A DNA stretch of 64,000 nt from positions 62,001-126,000 of the forward strand of contig NZ_VRLV01000012.1 in the NCBI RefSeq assembly GCF_009760925.1, given 5' to 3'. Below are positions 27,801 to 35,671 of the stretch, piece by piece (within the stretch, counting starts at the first letter, position 1; every line of letters starts with the position of its first letter). Made by a program: the position numbers and the translations under genes. The notes beneath the pieces are model-generated. The model did no database searches. It was not told the origin of the DNA and worked only from the letters and a program-made list of their open reading frames with translations. This DNA comes from Nonomuraea typhae. GTDB taxonomy: Bacteria > Actinomycetota > Actinomycetes > Streptosporangiales > Streptosporangiaceae.

Positions 27801-30800
27801 TCCTACCCGCGCCCGATCGAGCGCATCTGGCCCGGCCACGACCGCGGCGTGGAGCCCGGCGACGCCCTGCGCACCGCCTTCACCGGGGCCGACGGCGCCA
27901 CCTACTTCTTCTTCGGCCACACCTACACCAGGTACGGCGAGCCCGCCGCCCCGATCCGCGAACGCTGGGGCCGCTCCCGCAACCCGTTCCTCCGCCCGGG
28001 CGACACCGTGGACGCCGCCGTGGTCGCCGGCCGCCACACGTACCTGTTCTCCGGCGACCGCTACGTGCGCTACACCGACGCCGAGTACCGCTACGTCGAC
28101 CCCGGCTACCCCAAGCCCATCGCCCCGCACCTGCGCGGGGAGCCCGCGTTCGGGAACCTGCCCGACACCTTCGACGACGCCCTGGGCCCGCGCGTGGACG
28201 CCGTGCTGGCCAACCCGCGCAACGTCTACGTGTTCACCGGCGGCGCCTGCCACGTGGCCTCCAGGACGGCGGTGGCCGCCGACGACCTCACCCAGCTCGG
28301 CCGGGTCCGCAACACGCTGGCCGAACGGGGCCGCGTGGACGCGGCGCTGGTCAAGGGCGCGCACACGTACCTGTTCTCCGGCGACCAGTACGTCCGCTAC
28401 ACCGGCGCCGCCTTCGAGACGGTCGACGACGGCTACCCGCGCACGATCGCGCCCGGGCTCGCCGACGAGCTGCGCCTGGGGGAGTTGCCGGCCGAGTTCC
28501 AGGACGGGCTGGACGCCGCCTTCCTCTCGCCCGCGGGCGTCCACCTGTTCCGGGGCAAGAACTTCTGGCACAGGGGCCGGACCGCCCCGATCGCGGGGAG
28601 ATGGGGGCGCGTCCGCAGCGAGTTCCCCGGCACGCTGGACGCCGCCTTCGCCACGCCGTCCGGCGAGGTGCACGCCTTCCGCGGCCGCCAGTACGTCCGC
28701 TACCGGCCCGGCGCCCTCGACGTGGCCGAGGAAGGCTACCCGCGCACGATCGAGCACGACTGGGGCGACCTGCCGTCCGGCTTCGAGTCGGGCATCGAGG
28801 CGGCCTTCACCCTGCACGGCCGTACCTATCTGCTCAAGGGCGCGGACTTCGTGCGCTACTCCGGCGCCGATCTCACCCGCGTGGACCGGACCTTCCCGCA
28901 GGCCGTCCGGCACCGCTGGGCCGAGGCGGCCGACTACCGGCTGAGCGACGTGCGGGAGATCGCCGCCTTCGCCCGGCTGTGCAAGGAGCGCCCGGGGCTG
29001 GCGGAGTTCCTGGAGCAGGGCGGCGAGGACCCCTACGCGTTCCTGTCCGGCTTGTTCGGCTGGGACCTCGACGAGGTGCGCTGGGCCCGGCGCAACACCG
29101 GGCTCCTGCACACCGTCACCGCGGAGGAGGCGCGCTTCGAGATCGAGTTCCTGCTGCGGCTGGAGCGGGTCTTCGACATGGCCGCGCGGATGGGCGCCGA
29201 GCCGTCCCGGCTGCACGCCGAGATCTGGGAGCCGTTGCGCGGCGGCGAGCCGGCCACGGCCGCGAACGGGCTGGAGGCGCTGCTCGGCCGCCGTCCCGAC
29301 GCGAAGACGCTGGTCAAGACCGTGCACGATGAGCTCAACGCGCTCAAGCGGGACGCGCTGGTGGCCCACGTCGCGGCCGGCCGTACCACGCGGGAGTTGT
29401 TCGAGGAGCTGCTCATCGACGTGGAGATGGGCACCGAGGGCACCACCACGCCCGTGCGGGAGGCGATCGCGGCCACCCAGCTGTTCATCCACCGCTACCT
29501 GCTCGACCTGGAGCGGGTGAACCTGCCGGCCGGCCGTGACCCCGCCGAGGTCAGGAGGCGCATCAGGACGTGGTGGGCGTGGATGCGCAACTACCGCGTC
29601 TGGGAGGGCAACCGCAGGGTCTTCCTCCACCCCGAGAACTACCTGGTGCCCGAGCTGCGAGAGGCCAAGACGCCGGGCTTCAAGGTGCTGGAGGACGACC
29701 TGCTCCAGGGCGAGATCACCGAGGCCGGCGTGCAGGCCGCCTACAAGCGCTACCTGGACGAGTACACCGAGGTCTCACGCCTGGCCATCGCCGGAGGCTA
29801 CGTCTACACCGCCGACGGCGCGCTGCCGGGCGAGCGGCGGCTGGTGCTGTTCGGCCGCACCAGGACCGCGCCGATCCGCTACTACGTGCGCGAGGCGGAG
29901 TTCCGCGACCGCGGCCGCCTGTCGGCCACCTGGCAGCCCTGGCACAGGGTCGGCGTGCAGATCGAGGTGGAGAAGGTCTACCCGGTGCACGCCTTCGGCC
30001 GCGTCTTCGTGTTCTGGCCGGTCGTGGAGACCGTGGCGCCGCCGGTCACCGGCACGACGACCATCTCCGAGCAGCCCAAGGACGGCAAGCGGGAGATCAG
30101 CGCGCCGCCGCCGACGTACCGGGTGAAGATCTGCTACTCCTTCTCCACGCTGGCCGACGACTGGGTGCCCGCCCAGGAACTGCCGGTGGACGTACGGCGC
30201 GGCCTGCCGATCATCGGCGTCTCGCTGTTCGCGCGGGCCTCGGCGACCGTGCCGGGACAGCCGGAGGGCGAGCACGACACGATCGTGATCACCTGCGTCG
30301 TCAACTCGGCGGGGGAGGAGGAGAGCGAGTCGTTCGTGCTCACCCCGGAGCTGTACGCGACGCGGGCCGCCGTCGACGTCCCGGCCTCGCACGCCACCGA
30401 GCTGGCGAAGATCTTCGACGAGACGGTCGGCGCGCAGGGCATGGTCTACTTCGACACGCCGCTCGGCTCCGCCGACGAGCCGTGGCTGAGCGTGGACCAC
30501 AAGGGCGGCAGCTTCCTGTGCCGCCCCATCACCGCCGTCCCGGCCGACGAGCCCGCGCCGCGGGCGATCACCTCGGCCCCCGGCAGGCTACCCGCCTGGA
30601 CGCGCGTCGACGCCGCCTTCGAGCTCCCCAACGGGGAGCGGTACTTCTTCGACAACGAGGCCGAGCGCTACATCGCGCTGTCGGCCGCCGGCGAGACCAT
30701 CGCCGAAGGCCCGACCGCGGGCAGATGGGGCCTGATCCGCACCAACCTGCACAGAACCGGGGTCGTGGACGCCGCGCTGGTCCGCGGCAACCAGGTCTAT

Positions 30801-33800
30801 CTGTTCTCCGGCAACGAGTACTACCGCTTCACCGGCCCGGTCTTCGGGACCCTCGACGACGACTGCCCCAGGCCGCTGGCGGGCAATGACGAGAACCTGC
30901 CGCAGTGGCCGCGGATCGAGGCCGCCTTCACCGGCTCCGACAAGACCGAGTACTTCCTGTCGTCCCAGGACGGCTTCGCGCAGACCGGCTCGCTCGGCAT
31001 GCTCAGGCCGCTGCCGTCAGGACGCCAGCCGGCGATCCGCCGCTTCCTGCGGCACGTTTCCGGGCTCGAGGACCCCAGCCCGCGGGTCGCCTTCGCCTTC
31101 GGCGGGCGCACGTACGTCTTCGACAACGAGGAGCACACCTACACAGTCGGCGACGCGGTCCACAAGACGCGCGACCTCGGCCGCCGGCCGACCGCCGTCA
31201 CCGGCGGCGTGGACGCCGCCTACCTCACCGGCGGCACGCTCCACCTGACCTCCCAGCTCGAGGTCGTCACCTACACGCTGGGCCCCGGCGACTCCATCCC
31301 CGACTACGTGGACGGACCGCCCGTGGACATCCAGGCGCGGGTCAACGCCGTCTTCCGCCGCTACGTCTTCTCCGGCTCCCTGTACGGCAGGCTCGCCCCC
31401 GGCCAGGACCTCGCCACCCTGAAGCCGGCGCTGCCGGTCGCGGGCAACTGGCGCTCGCTGCCCGAGGGCTCGATCTCCGGCGTGCTCGACGCCAAGGACA
31501 CGCTGTACGTCTTCAGCGGCGAGAACTACCTCGCCTACCCCAAGGGGGCGCCGGTCCCCCGCCCCTACGAGTACGCGGCACAGCCCCACGAGATCGTCCG
31601 CCTGACGACCAGCACCGCCTACGAGCTCAACCGGCGCCTGCTGACCGGCGGCGTGCCCGCCCTGCTCCACCCCGAGACGCAGGAGATCGACGAGCTGCCC
31701 GCCTTCATCGCCGACCCGGCCGAGCGCGCCACGGCGACCACGGTCAAGCTCAAGCCCGAGATCTTCCCCAACGGCGTGCCGGCCGGCAGCCACCTGGACT
31801 TCCAGAGCGCCAACGGCCTCTACTACTGGGAGATCTTCTTCCACGCGCCGCTGCTCATCGCCAAGGCGCTCAACGGCGCCCAGCGCCACGAGGAGGCCCG
31901 CCGCTGGTACGAATACGTCTTCGACCCCTCCGAGCCCGGCAGCCACTGGCGCTTCGTCCCGTTCCTGGCCGCCGACGTGGCGGCGCTGGTCACCGGCATC
32001 CGCACCGACCTGGCCGAGCTGGGCGAGACCACCACGTCCCTCGGGACCACGCTGGAGACGCACCTGGCCAGGCTGGAACCGCTCAACGACGCCTTCCTGC
32101 AGTTCAGCGAGCTCGGCTCCGACGACCTCGCCTTCCTCGACACCCTGGCCACGGTACGGCCGGCCGTACCGGAAGGCGGCACGCCCGCCACCCGTGAGGC
32201 GGCGCGGCGGCTGCGCGAGCGGCTGGGCATGATGCGGCGGCTCGGCCGCCAGTACCGGCTCATGGGCGACAGAGGCGCGCTGCTCAAGGCCTACCTCGAC
32301 GATCCGTTCGACCCTCACGCGATCGCCGAGCTGCGGCCCTCCACCTACCGGCGCAACGTCGTCATGGCCTACATCGACAACCTGATCGACTGGGGCGACC
32401 ATCTGTTCCGCAAGTACACGGCCGAGGACATCGACGAGGCCAGGATGCTCTACATCCTCGCCTACGACCTGCTCGGCGAGCGCGACTTCGGCTACGGGCC
32501 GAGGCAGCTGAGCGCGGCGCTGCCGTACGAGAGGCTGCCCCAGGTGAGCGAGGGCAGGCAGCTCGCGGAGCTGACCGCGGGCGGCACCCTGGTCAAGGGC
32601 GCCGGGGCGGTGCACGCCGGCGTGGCCGAGCCGTACTTCTACGTGCCGGAGAACGCGGTGTTCGGCGAGTACTGGAGCCGGGTCGCGGACCGCCTGCGCA
32701 AGATCAGGCAGTCGCTGGACTTCTTCGGCGTCAGCAGGCCGGTGCCGCTGTTCGAGCCGCCGGTGGACGTCATGGCGCTGGTGCGCGGCGCCGCCGAGGG
32801 CGCGGCCCTGGACGGCGTGGCGGCCGCTGCCGAGGCGGCGGTGCCGCACTACCGCTTCCCCGTGGTGCTGAAGAAGGCGCAGGAGCTGGCCGACCGGGTG
32901 CGCCAGTTCGGCGGCGACCTGCTGGCGGCGATCGAGCGGCGCGACGGCGAGGAGCTGACGCTGCTGCAGAACCGGCAACAGAACAAGATCCTCGACCTCA
33001 CCCGCGCGATCAAGGAGGCCGAGGTCCGCATGGCCGCGGAGAACCTGAGCGAGCTGGAGGCGGGCAAGGCCGCCGCCAACACGCGGCTGGTCTTCTACGA
33101 GCGGCTCATCGCGGCCGGGCTCACCCCCACCCAGAAGGCGCAGCTGGCCATCATGTCCACGGGCGCCGCCGGGCACTTCGCCGCCAGCGGCCTCAAGATC
33201 GCCGCGTCGCTGGCCTCGGGCGGGGTGCAGATCCTCGCCGGGCCGTTCATCATGGGCATGGAGTACGGCGCCGACCAGCTCGGCGGCATGCTCGACACCG
33301 CCGCCGACATCTCCAGCACGATGGCCGAGGGCTTCAGCGTGCTCGGCGAGGTGCTGGCCGTCACCGCCGAGCACGAGCGCATGGCCGAGGAGTGGGACCT
33401 GCAGCGCGACCTGGCCAAGAGCGACCTCGTCCAGCTCGAGCACCAGATCAACGGCGCGAAGCTCCGGGCCGAGGCCGCCCGGCAGGAGCTGCGCGTCCTC
33501 GAGCAGGAGATCGCCCACGGGCAGGAGATCGCCGGCTTCCTCACCGCCAAGTTCTCCAGCGCCCAGCTCTACCAGTGGATGACCGGGCGGCTGTCGGGCA
33601 TGTACTTCACCGCGTACGGCCTGGCCTTCGACATGGCCAAGGCGGCAGAACGGGCCTACGCCTACGAGAACGGCGGCGGCGGCGAGCCGTACGTCAGGCC
33701 CGTGTACTGGGACAGCCGCAGGAACGGGCTGCTGGCCGGGGAGAGCCTGGCGCTGGACCTCGACCGGCTCGGCGCCGCCTACCTCCAGCACGGGCGCGAG

Positions 33801-34679
33801 CTGGAGATCACCAAGCGGATCTCGCTGCTCGACCTCGACCCGCTCGCCCTGCTCACCCTGCGCGACACCGGCCGCTGCGAGTTCTCCCTCGGCGAGGCGC
33901 TGTTCGACCGGGACTTCCCCGGCCACTACCGCAGGCGGGTGCGGAACGTCGCGGTCGCCTTCGAGGCCGGCGGGCCGGTCAGCGCCGTCCTGACCCAGCT
34001 CGCCGGGCGGACCGTGCTGGAACCCGACCCGAAGGCGGTCAAGTTCCTGCTCGACCCGAAGGGCACGCCGCCCGCCACGCTCCGCTCCGACCTGCGGGCC
34101 GGGCAGCGGATCGCGCTGTCGCACGTGGCGGAGGGACAGGAGAACAACGGCCTGTTCGAGCTGCGCTACGACGACGACCGCTACCTGCCCTTCGAGGGGT
34201 GCGGCGCGGTGTCCACCTGGCTGCTGGAGGTCCCCGGCCGCCGCCCGCAGGGGCTGCGCGACGTCGTGGTGACCCTGCGCTACACCGCCGAGCCGGGCGG
34301 GGAGGCGTTCACGAACGCGGTCAGGGGCATGCAGCGCCCCTACGCCGCCGCGCGCTACGTGGACGTGGCCGCCGAGTTCCCCGAGCAGTGGGAGGAGTTC
34401 CTGCTGGCGGAAGAGGCGGGCCCCCTGCTGCTGCCGCTGACCGCCGAGCACTTCCCCGGCCTGATCGGCGGCCAGATCACCGGCCTGTACGCCCGCTACG
34501 ACCTCGACGGCGGCAGCGCCCGCTTCCTGGTCAACGGCGAGCGCCGGTACGCCCTGGAGCACGGCAAGGCGATCCGCGCCACCGGCCTCGGCGTCGGCGC
34601 GCCCTGGTCGCTGGTCGTGGAAGGCGACAGGAACGCACTCGTCAACGTCGGCCTCGTGCTGACCTACCGGGCCCAGTGA
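21822..34679 (+). CDS. Giant Tc-toxin A-subunit-like protein with two hemopexin-repeat arrays
   Basis: About 4,285 residues, against ~2,500 for TcdA1. Starts at 21786 (GTG) or 21837 (GTG, best ribosome site GGGAG) are also possible. Numbering from 21786: VRP1/SpvA-like N-terminus (CSPAAYLVELLRLM at ~46, LLDHDNTFMPVPYLDIVN at ~80); three 14-residue repeats (365-402); an acidic Glu-rich linker (847-965); a first array of about 24 hemopexin-like repeats (~1188-2380; VDAAF..DGRTYLFSG..YVRYTG..VDDGYPR); the Tc shell/neuraminidase-like region (WMRNYRVWEGNRRVFLHPEN, ~2596); a second array of about seven repeats (2940-3260); DDPFDPHAIAELRP (~3503); and a coiled-coil channel with a glycine/alanine-rich hydrophobic pore segment (~3790-3830). 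The TcB-binding-type end starts QLYQWMTGRLSGMYF (~3927). No signal peptide. A cargo-like gene follows. Confidence 0.88.
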   Translation: MLGVRVRGNGSLPSYAQLFGALDFREGDEARTVCSPAAYLVELLRLMEGAFGRPAVLDRRPDLREILLDHDNTFMPVPYLDIVNRVLENRADKAKPYDRLLGLKHPLTLPFSLEHERVKSHLRHLGVDPVEFARLFEAAPDHDLAARLRLGLSGEDVRVIVTPVAGANAVKALYGLENRDAVALLQEPERFRTALGLSGAELGELLGLPGVRASVNAGRTALLWDGAENAVPNEWLERVNRFVRLARRTGWSLTELCLVLRTCNEARVDAAAVRIAAAVTHLGEAADLTVTEVCALLTRGVPEEDDPLAALGAWSGDLLGAHNKRYRADAARVTGLAADELTEIVTAYRARFAAGPFDRQDGAARSAAGPFDREDGAARSAAGPFDREGEAWAALSLLRRIGRLAAALGLAAGELLQLMDALDSDPALHRHPAFPTLSGGGPEGRDCLRVLDDGAPGDALWLVETLQGVVAWMREAGLGAQDLAAVLDGPPEEAEERQALLTALADRFEQVALEPRALVSERFGPRAAQVLHEILTGRAGSVVSPRDPRLLTLDPAGTRAAAYEAVHDLGVLTAGDLTGLGLGERLAAKIFTNLVLNGFLDADGVLAEPIEDRPLARDFSAHAEAVAALVTSGGGELHPSDLASLEELSESERAELYDNLVHNGVVDADGRVRAGAQVEAGVDLDDVEEAVLGVLRERAERFARAPLVAELGRYGGLDPVPSLRFNGYLDADGAYLDKAALARTTVEDFTLALEFYPHRRAILEAAQEQIARFRAQLYAFTAEDFAEVADAAMAGRVLDTLAAAVGAEAGEVALADLDATLGPVRAPADGDLDAASEAEEDFTEAEEDWAGEDFAGSAEDLVDDEEFWKEEWEGPAPEGGLDTLEGETAPAEETTEAEARAGEETEERGTEVGEAEVGGGEVGEAGVGGAQAEAGGAGTAGAPQAAPAHEPGPVAALLAQAGFTAQEAATAEGRIGEVRAGQQAYHLDPGALTALGFDDDERDRLLGLLIDRGDLDDHLAIPMDRLAAFGRISSALEYRLEGLEDYEKDIFFLLHAAATQTAAAVTEVVQRLEAQEGRQRKALFDVLQDALAVPAATAEAIAVAITGSREAALDVLVPPALAGAADTRFRLAHRRVRRFALLAAKLGLDPAAVAVAFHDQDLVGKFPEPLALPPDLERVDALLESADGHIYVFAAGRYLLYLADTLARADDLLHPLTDLSPRFATLTGVDAAFVLPGGEEWLVAHDAGGATHTYTRRPGLTRWLPREQTWGKIANAFDDPPAIDSAHVDAAGHVHLEAGGQHVRYSGTGLTHVDEGFPRTAGERADARFYGGDGRTYTFAGDTWRLDPTGETGRIADTWGRVRNAFDAADRIDAAYSAADGVHLFRGDQEIRYTDCVENDGVRVDDGYPRRTGGPARAAFADARGIVHRFHDGLATSGDGPAVPVAERWGVLPEALPSGTADAAFVGLDGRTYLFSGEKYIRYTGAGYTVTDLGYPRGIAGDWAGLTRVDAAFVLDGRTYLFGGGRYVRYSGRDYTVADEGYPKPVSDNWWNLPEPMAVDAVFTGRDNLTYLFSGGRFVVHDHRRRWWSEPRTLAAHWDSLPFRRVDSAFVGMDGRTYVFGEGSFVRYSNADYTRVDDGYPAPVTAFWGNVASNLARTGRVDATLVTESSELVDGVETPRRHTYLFSGDQYVRYTGDRFAVVDDGYPRALAELRTEPRLANLHVVLDGVDAAFADRRNVYLFRGGRCHVVSDTLCRRYDGVAVDCAFLEDGALMAERDGAWSHLPSVEGTGTATPARPRALRAVPEAFRSGLDAVLTGADGTTYLFKGASCHNTRLGREYPLAEEWGHSHNRIYHDNKVDAAFVGRDGRTYLFSGDQFVSYTGTETVTDTGPRPIAAHWGGLTSVTLAYVRNGTTYLFEKPDAGGKMRYITFTGADYTGPGYPMTADAGFWDVPVHYRIEGHPIPDAVLYQGQTMILLYGRQCVQYDEAGAHWSYPRPIERIWPGHDRGVEPGDALRTAFTGADGATYFFFGHTYTRYGEPAAPIRERWGRSRNPFLRPGDTVDAAVVAGRHTYLFSGDRYVRYTDAEYRYVDPGYPKPIAPHLRGEPAFGNLPDTFDDALGPRVDAVLANPRNVYVFTGGACHVASRTAVAADDLTQLGRVRNTLAERGRVDAALVKGAHTYLFSGDQYVRYTGAAFETVDDGYPRTIAPGLADELRLGELPAEFQDGLDAAFLSPAGVHLFRGKNFWHRGRTAPIAGRWGRVRSEFPGTLDAAFATPSGEVHAFRGRQYVRYRPGALDVAEEGYPRTIEHDWGDLPSGFESGIEAAFTLHGRTYLLKGADFVRYSGADLTRVDRTFPQAVRHRWAEAADYRLSDVREIAAFARLCKERPGLAEFLEQGGEDPYAFLSGLFGWDLDEVRWARRNTGLLHTVTAEEARFEIEFLLRLERVFDMAARMGAEPSRLHAEIWEPLRGGEPATAANGLEALLGRRPDAKTLVKTVHDELNALKRDALVAHVAAGRTTRELFEELLIDVEMGTEGTTTPVREAIAATQLFIHRYLLDLERVNLPAGRDPAEVRRRIRTWWAWMRNYRVWEGNRRVFLHPENYLVPELREAKTPGFKVLEDDLLQGEITEAGVQAAYKRYLDEYTEVSRLAIAGGYVYTADGALPGERRLVLFGRTRTAPIRYYVREAEFRDRGRLSATWQPWHRVGVQIEVEKVYPVHAFGRVFVFWPVVETVAPPVTGTTTISEQPKDGKREISAPPPTYRVKICYSFSTLADDWVPAQELPVDVRRGLPIIGVSLFARASATVPGQPEGEHDTIVITCVVNSAGEEESESFVLTPELYATRAAVDVPASHATELAKIFDETVGAQGMVYFDTPLGSADEPWLSVDHKGGSFLCRPITAVPADEPAPRAITSAPGRLPAWTRVDAAFELPNGERYFFDNEAERYIALSAAGETIAEGPTAGRWGLIRTNLHRTGVVDAALVRGNQVYLFSGNEYYRFTGPVFGTLDDDCPRPLAGNDENLPQWPRIEAAFTGSDKTEYFLSSQDGFAQTGSLGMLRPLPSGRQPAIRRFLRHVSGLEDPSPRVAFAFGGRTYVFDNEEHTYTVGDAVHKTRDLGRRPTAVTGGVDAAYLTGGTLHLTSQLEVVTYTLGPGDSIPDYVDGPPVDIQARVNAVFRRYVFSGSLYGRLAPGQDLATLKPALPVAGNWRSLPEGSISGVLDAKDTLYVFSGENYLAYPKGAPVPRPYEYAAQPHEIVRLTTSTAYELNRRLLTGGVPALLHPETQEIDELPAFIADPAERATATTVKLKPEIFPNGVPAGSHLDFQSANGLYYWEIFFHAPLLIAKALNGAQRHEEARRWYEYVFDPSEPGSHWRFVPFLAADVAALVTGIRTDLAELGETTTSLGTTLETHLARLEPLNDAFLQFSELGSDDLAFLDTLATVRPAVPEGGTPATREAARRLRERLGMMRRLGRQYRLMGDRGALLKAYLDDPFDPHAIAELRPSTYRRNVVMAYIDNLIDWGDHLFRKYTAEDIDEARMLYILAYDLLGERDFGYGPRQLSAALPYERLPQVSEGRQLAELTAGGTLVKGAGAVHAGVAEPYFYVPENAVFGEYWSRVADRLRKIRQSLDFFGVSRPVPLFEPPVDVMALVRGAAEGAALDGVAAAAEAAVPHYRFPVVLKKAQELADRVRQFGGDLLAAIERRDGEELTLLQNRQQNKILDLTRAIKEAEVRMAAENLSELEAGKAAANTRLVFYERLIAAGLTPTQKAQLAIMSTGAAGHFAASGLKIAASLASGGVQILAGPFIMGMEYGADQLGGMLDTAADISSTMAEGFSVLGEVLAVTAEHERMAEEWDLQRDLAKSDLVQLEHQINGAKLRAEAARQELRVLEQEIAHGQEIAGFLTAKFSSAQLYQWMTGRLSGMYFTAYGLAFDMAKAAERAYAYENGGGGEPYVRPVYWDSRRNGLLAGESLALDLDRLGAAYLQHGRELEITKRISLLDLDPLALLTLRDTGRCEFSLGEALFDRDFPGHYRRRVRNVAVAFEAGGPVSAVLTQLAGRTVLEPDPKAVKFLLDPKGTPPATLRSDLRAGQRIALSHVAEGQENNGLFELRYDDDRYLPFEGCGAVSTWLLEVPGRRPQGLRDVVVTLRYTAEPGGEAFTNAVRGMQRPYAAARYVDVAAEFPEQWEEFLLAEEAGPLLLPLTAEHFPGLIGGQITGLYARYDLDGGSARFLVNGERRYALEHGKAIRATGLGVGAPWSLVVEGDRNALVNVGLVLTYRAQ
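22878..22991 (+). repeat. Three tandem 42-bp units inside the Tc-A-like gene
   Basis: Units at 22878-22919 and 22920-22961 and a partial third from 22962 encode AAGPFDR(Q/E)DGAARS in frame. The copies differ at only a few bases, so the duplication looks recent. Confidence 0.9.
24544..24625 (+). repeat. 15-bp degenerate repeats in the acidic linker
   Basis: Four near-identical units built on GAGGTAGGAG encode the V-G-(E/G)-(A/G) series EVGEAEVGGGEVGEAGVGGA. They form the end of the acidic linker between the N-terminal domain and the first hemopexin array. Confidence 0.75.
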
Positions 34680-34690
34680 GGAGCGGATCG

Positions 34691-35671
34691 ATGACTCCCC
34701 ATAACCGCCGCAGGACCACGCAGACCAACCGCAGGCGCCGCGGGACCACCCCCGCCAACTGGCGCGCGAACAACGCCCGCCAGACGCAAGGGGGCATCCG
34801 CAAGACCAGGAGAAGCCCGGTCCGGCGGACGCCCGTCCGCCAGTATCCGACCAGGGACTCCGGCACGGGCACCAACAGCGACGCCATCAGGAGGATCTAC
34901 GACGCCTTCGGCTGGCAGGCCGATCGATACGCCAGCTCGACGAAACTCGCCGACGCCGTCTACGACTTCGCCGCCGAAGGGCGGAGCACCTACCGGGACA
35001 CGACCGTGGACGCGGACGCCTTCCGCCGCTTCAGGGACAACGCGGGCGGCACCTACACGGTCGAGGCGCAGAACGCCGGCACCATCGACGAAGGGCTCAG
35101 AAAGGGCGACTACTTCTACGTCTCCAACCGCCGGGCGAACAGGGACGACGCGACCCTGAAGGGGAAGGCCAGGCGCGTGGTCGTCAACGTCAAGAGCCAG
35201 GCCGCCGCCCTGCGCGTCAGCGAGAGGCTGGCCGCCCTCTTCCAGGACAACAACGTCTCCGCGTACTTCCGCACCTTCAAGACGTACTTCTCCGGGCAGG
35301 CGGAGAACAACGCGCTCATGAAGTTCGACAAGATCGTCGCCTACTACGCCAGGAAGGACGGCGTGGCCGGCGACGAGGTGGGCAACAGCATCGTCACCGC
35401 CATCAGGAGCGCGCTGCGGCCCGGCGACGCGGACGAGAGGTTCGCCCCCTTCTACGAGCGCCTCCACCCCGGCATCGCCTGGTCGCACGAGCCCAAGTAC
35501 TACACGAACGAGCGGGGCGACCCGAGCTTCAGCGAATCGCGCATGAAGGTCGTCGCCCGGGCCCTGATGCGCAATCCCCGTGCCACCGAGCAGGAGTTCC
35601 GGGTCAACCTCAGGAGGGAGATGATCCTGTCCAGGGTCGACCCGGACCGCGCGCACCGGCAGACGATCTAG
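34691..35671 (+). CDS. HopA1-like effector-family protein with arginine-rich N-terminus
   Basis: 326 residues; ATG preceded by GAGGAG at a seven-to-eight-base spacing and only 11 bases after the giant toxin-like gene, so probably co-transcribed. Residues 1-56 are disordered-looking and very basic (about 16 Arg). Residues ~60-320 resemble the HopA1 effector family also found in non-type-III bacteria: RRVVVNVKSQ (~157), FRTFKTYF then DKIVAYYARKD (~195-222), and the closing PGIAWSHEP followed by FSESRMKVVARAL (~260-290). No signal peptide or membrane segment. It may be the cargo or partner of the toxin-like protein; that is inference. The HopA1 match is by pattern only. Confidence 0.65.
   Translation: MTPHNRRRTTQTNRRRRGTTPANWRANNARQTQGGIRKTRRSPVRRTPVRQYPTRDSGTGTNSDAIRRIYDAFGWQADRYASSTKLADAVYDFAAEGRSTYRDTTVDADAFRRFRDNAGGTYTVEAQNAGTIDEGLRKGDYFYVSNRRANRDDATLKGKARRVVVNVKSQAAALRVSERLAALFQDNNVSAYFRTFKTYFSGQAENNALMKFDKIVAYYARKDGVAGDEVGNSIVTAIRSALRPGDADERFAPFYERLHPGIAWSHEPKYYTNERGDPSFSESRMKVVARALMRNPRATEQEFRVNLRREMILSRVDPDRAHRQTI

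Noticed and set aside
25611..29630. A 1,339-codon open frame on the minus strand under the hemopexin array, and similar long ones at 31017-34562 and 22263-25463
   Set aside because: They are antisense to a protein with clear family motifs and have the low-complexity Gly/Arg/Val/Gln composition expected from GC-rich shadows. No ribosome sites or recognisable domains.
21822..34679. Haem binding by the hemopexin-like repeats
   Set aside because: The repeat fold alone does not imply haem binding. No haem-uptake gene is nearby, and Tc-like architecture gives a better explanation.
34691..35671. TcC-type Rhs toxin, or SpvC/OspF phosphothreonine lyase
   Set aside because: No Rhs repeats or DPxG-type core are seen, and I could not find the lyase His/Lys motif arrangement; the HopA1-like pattern fits better.
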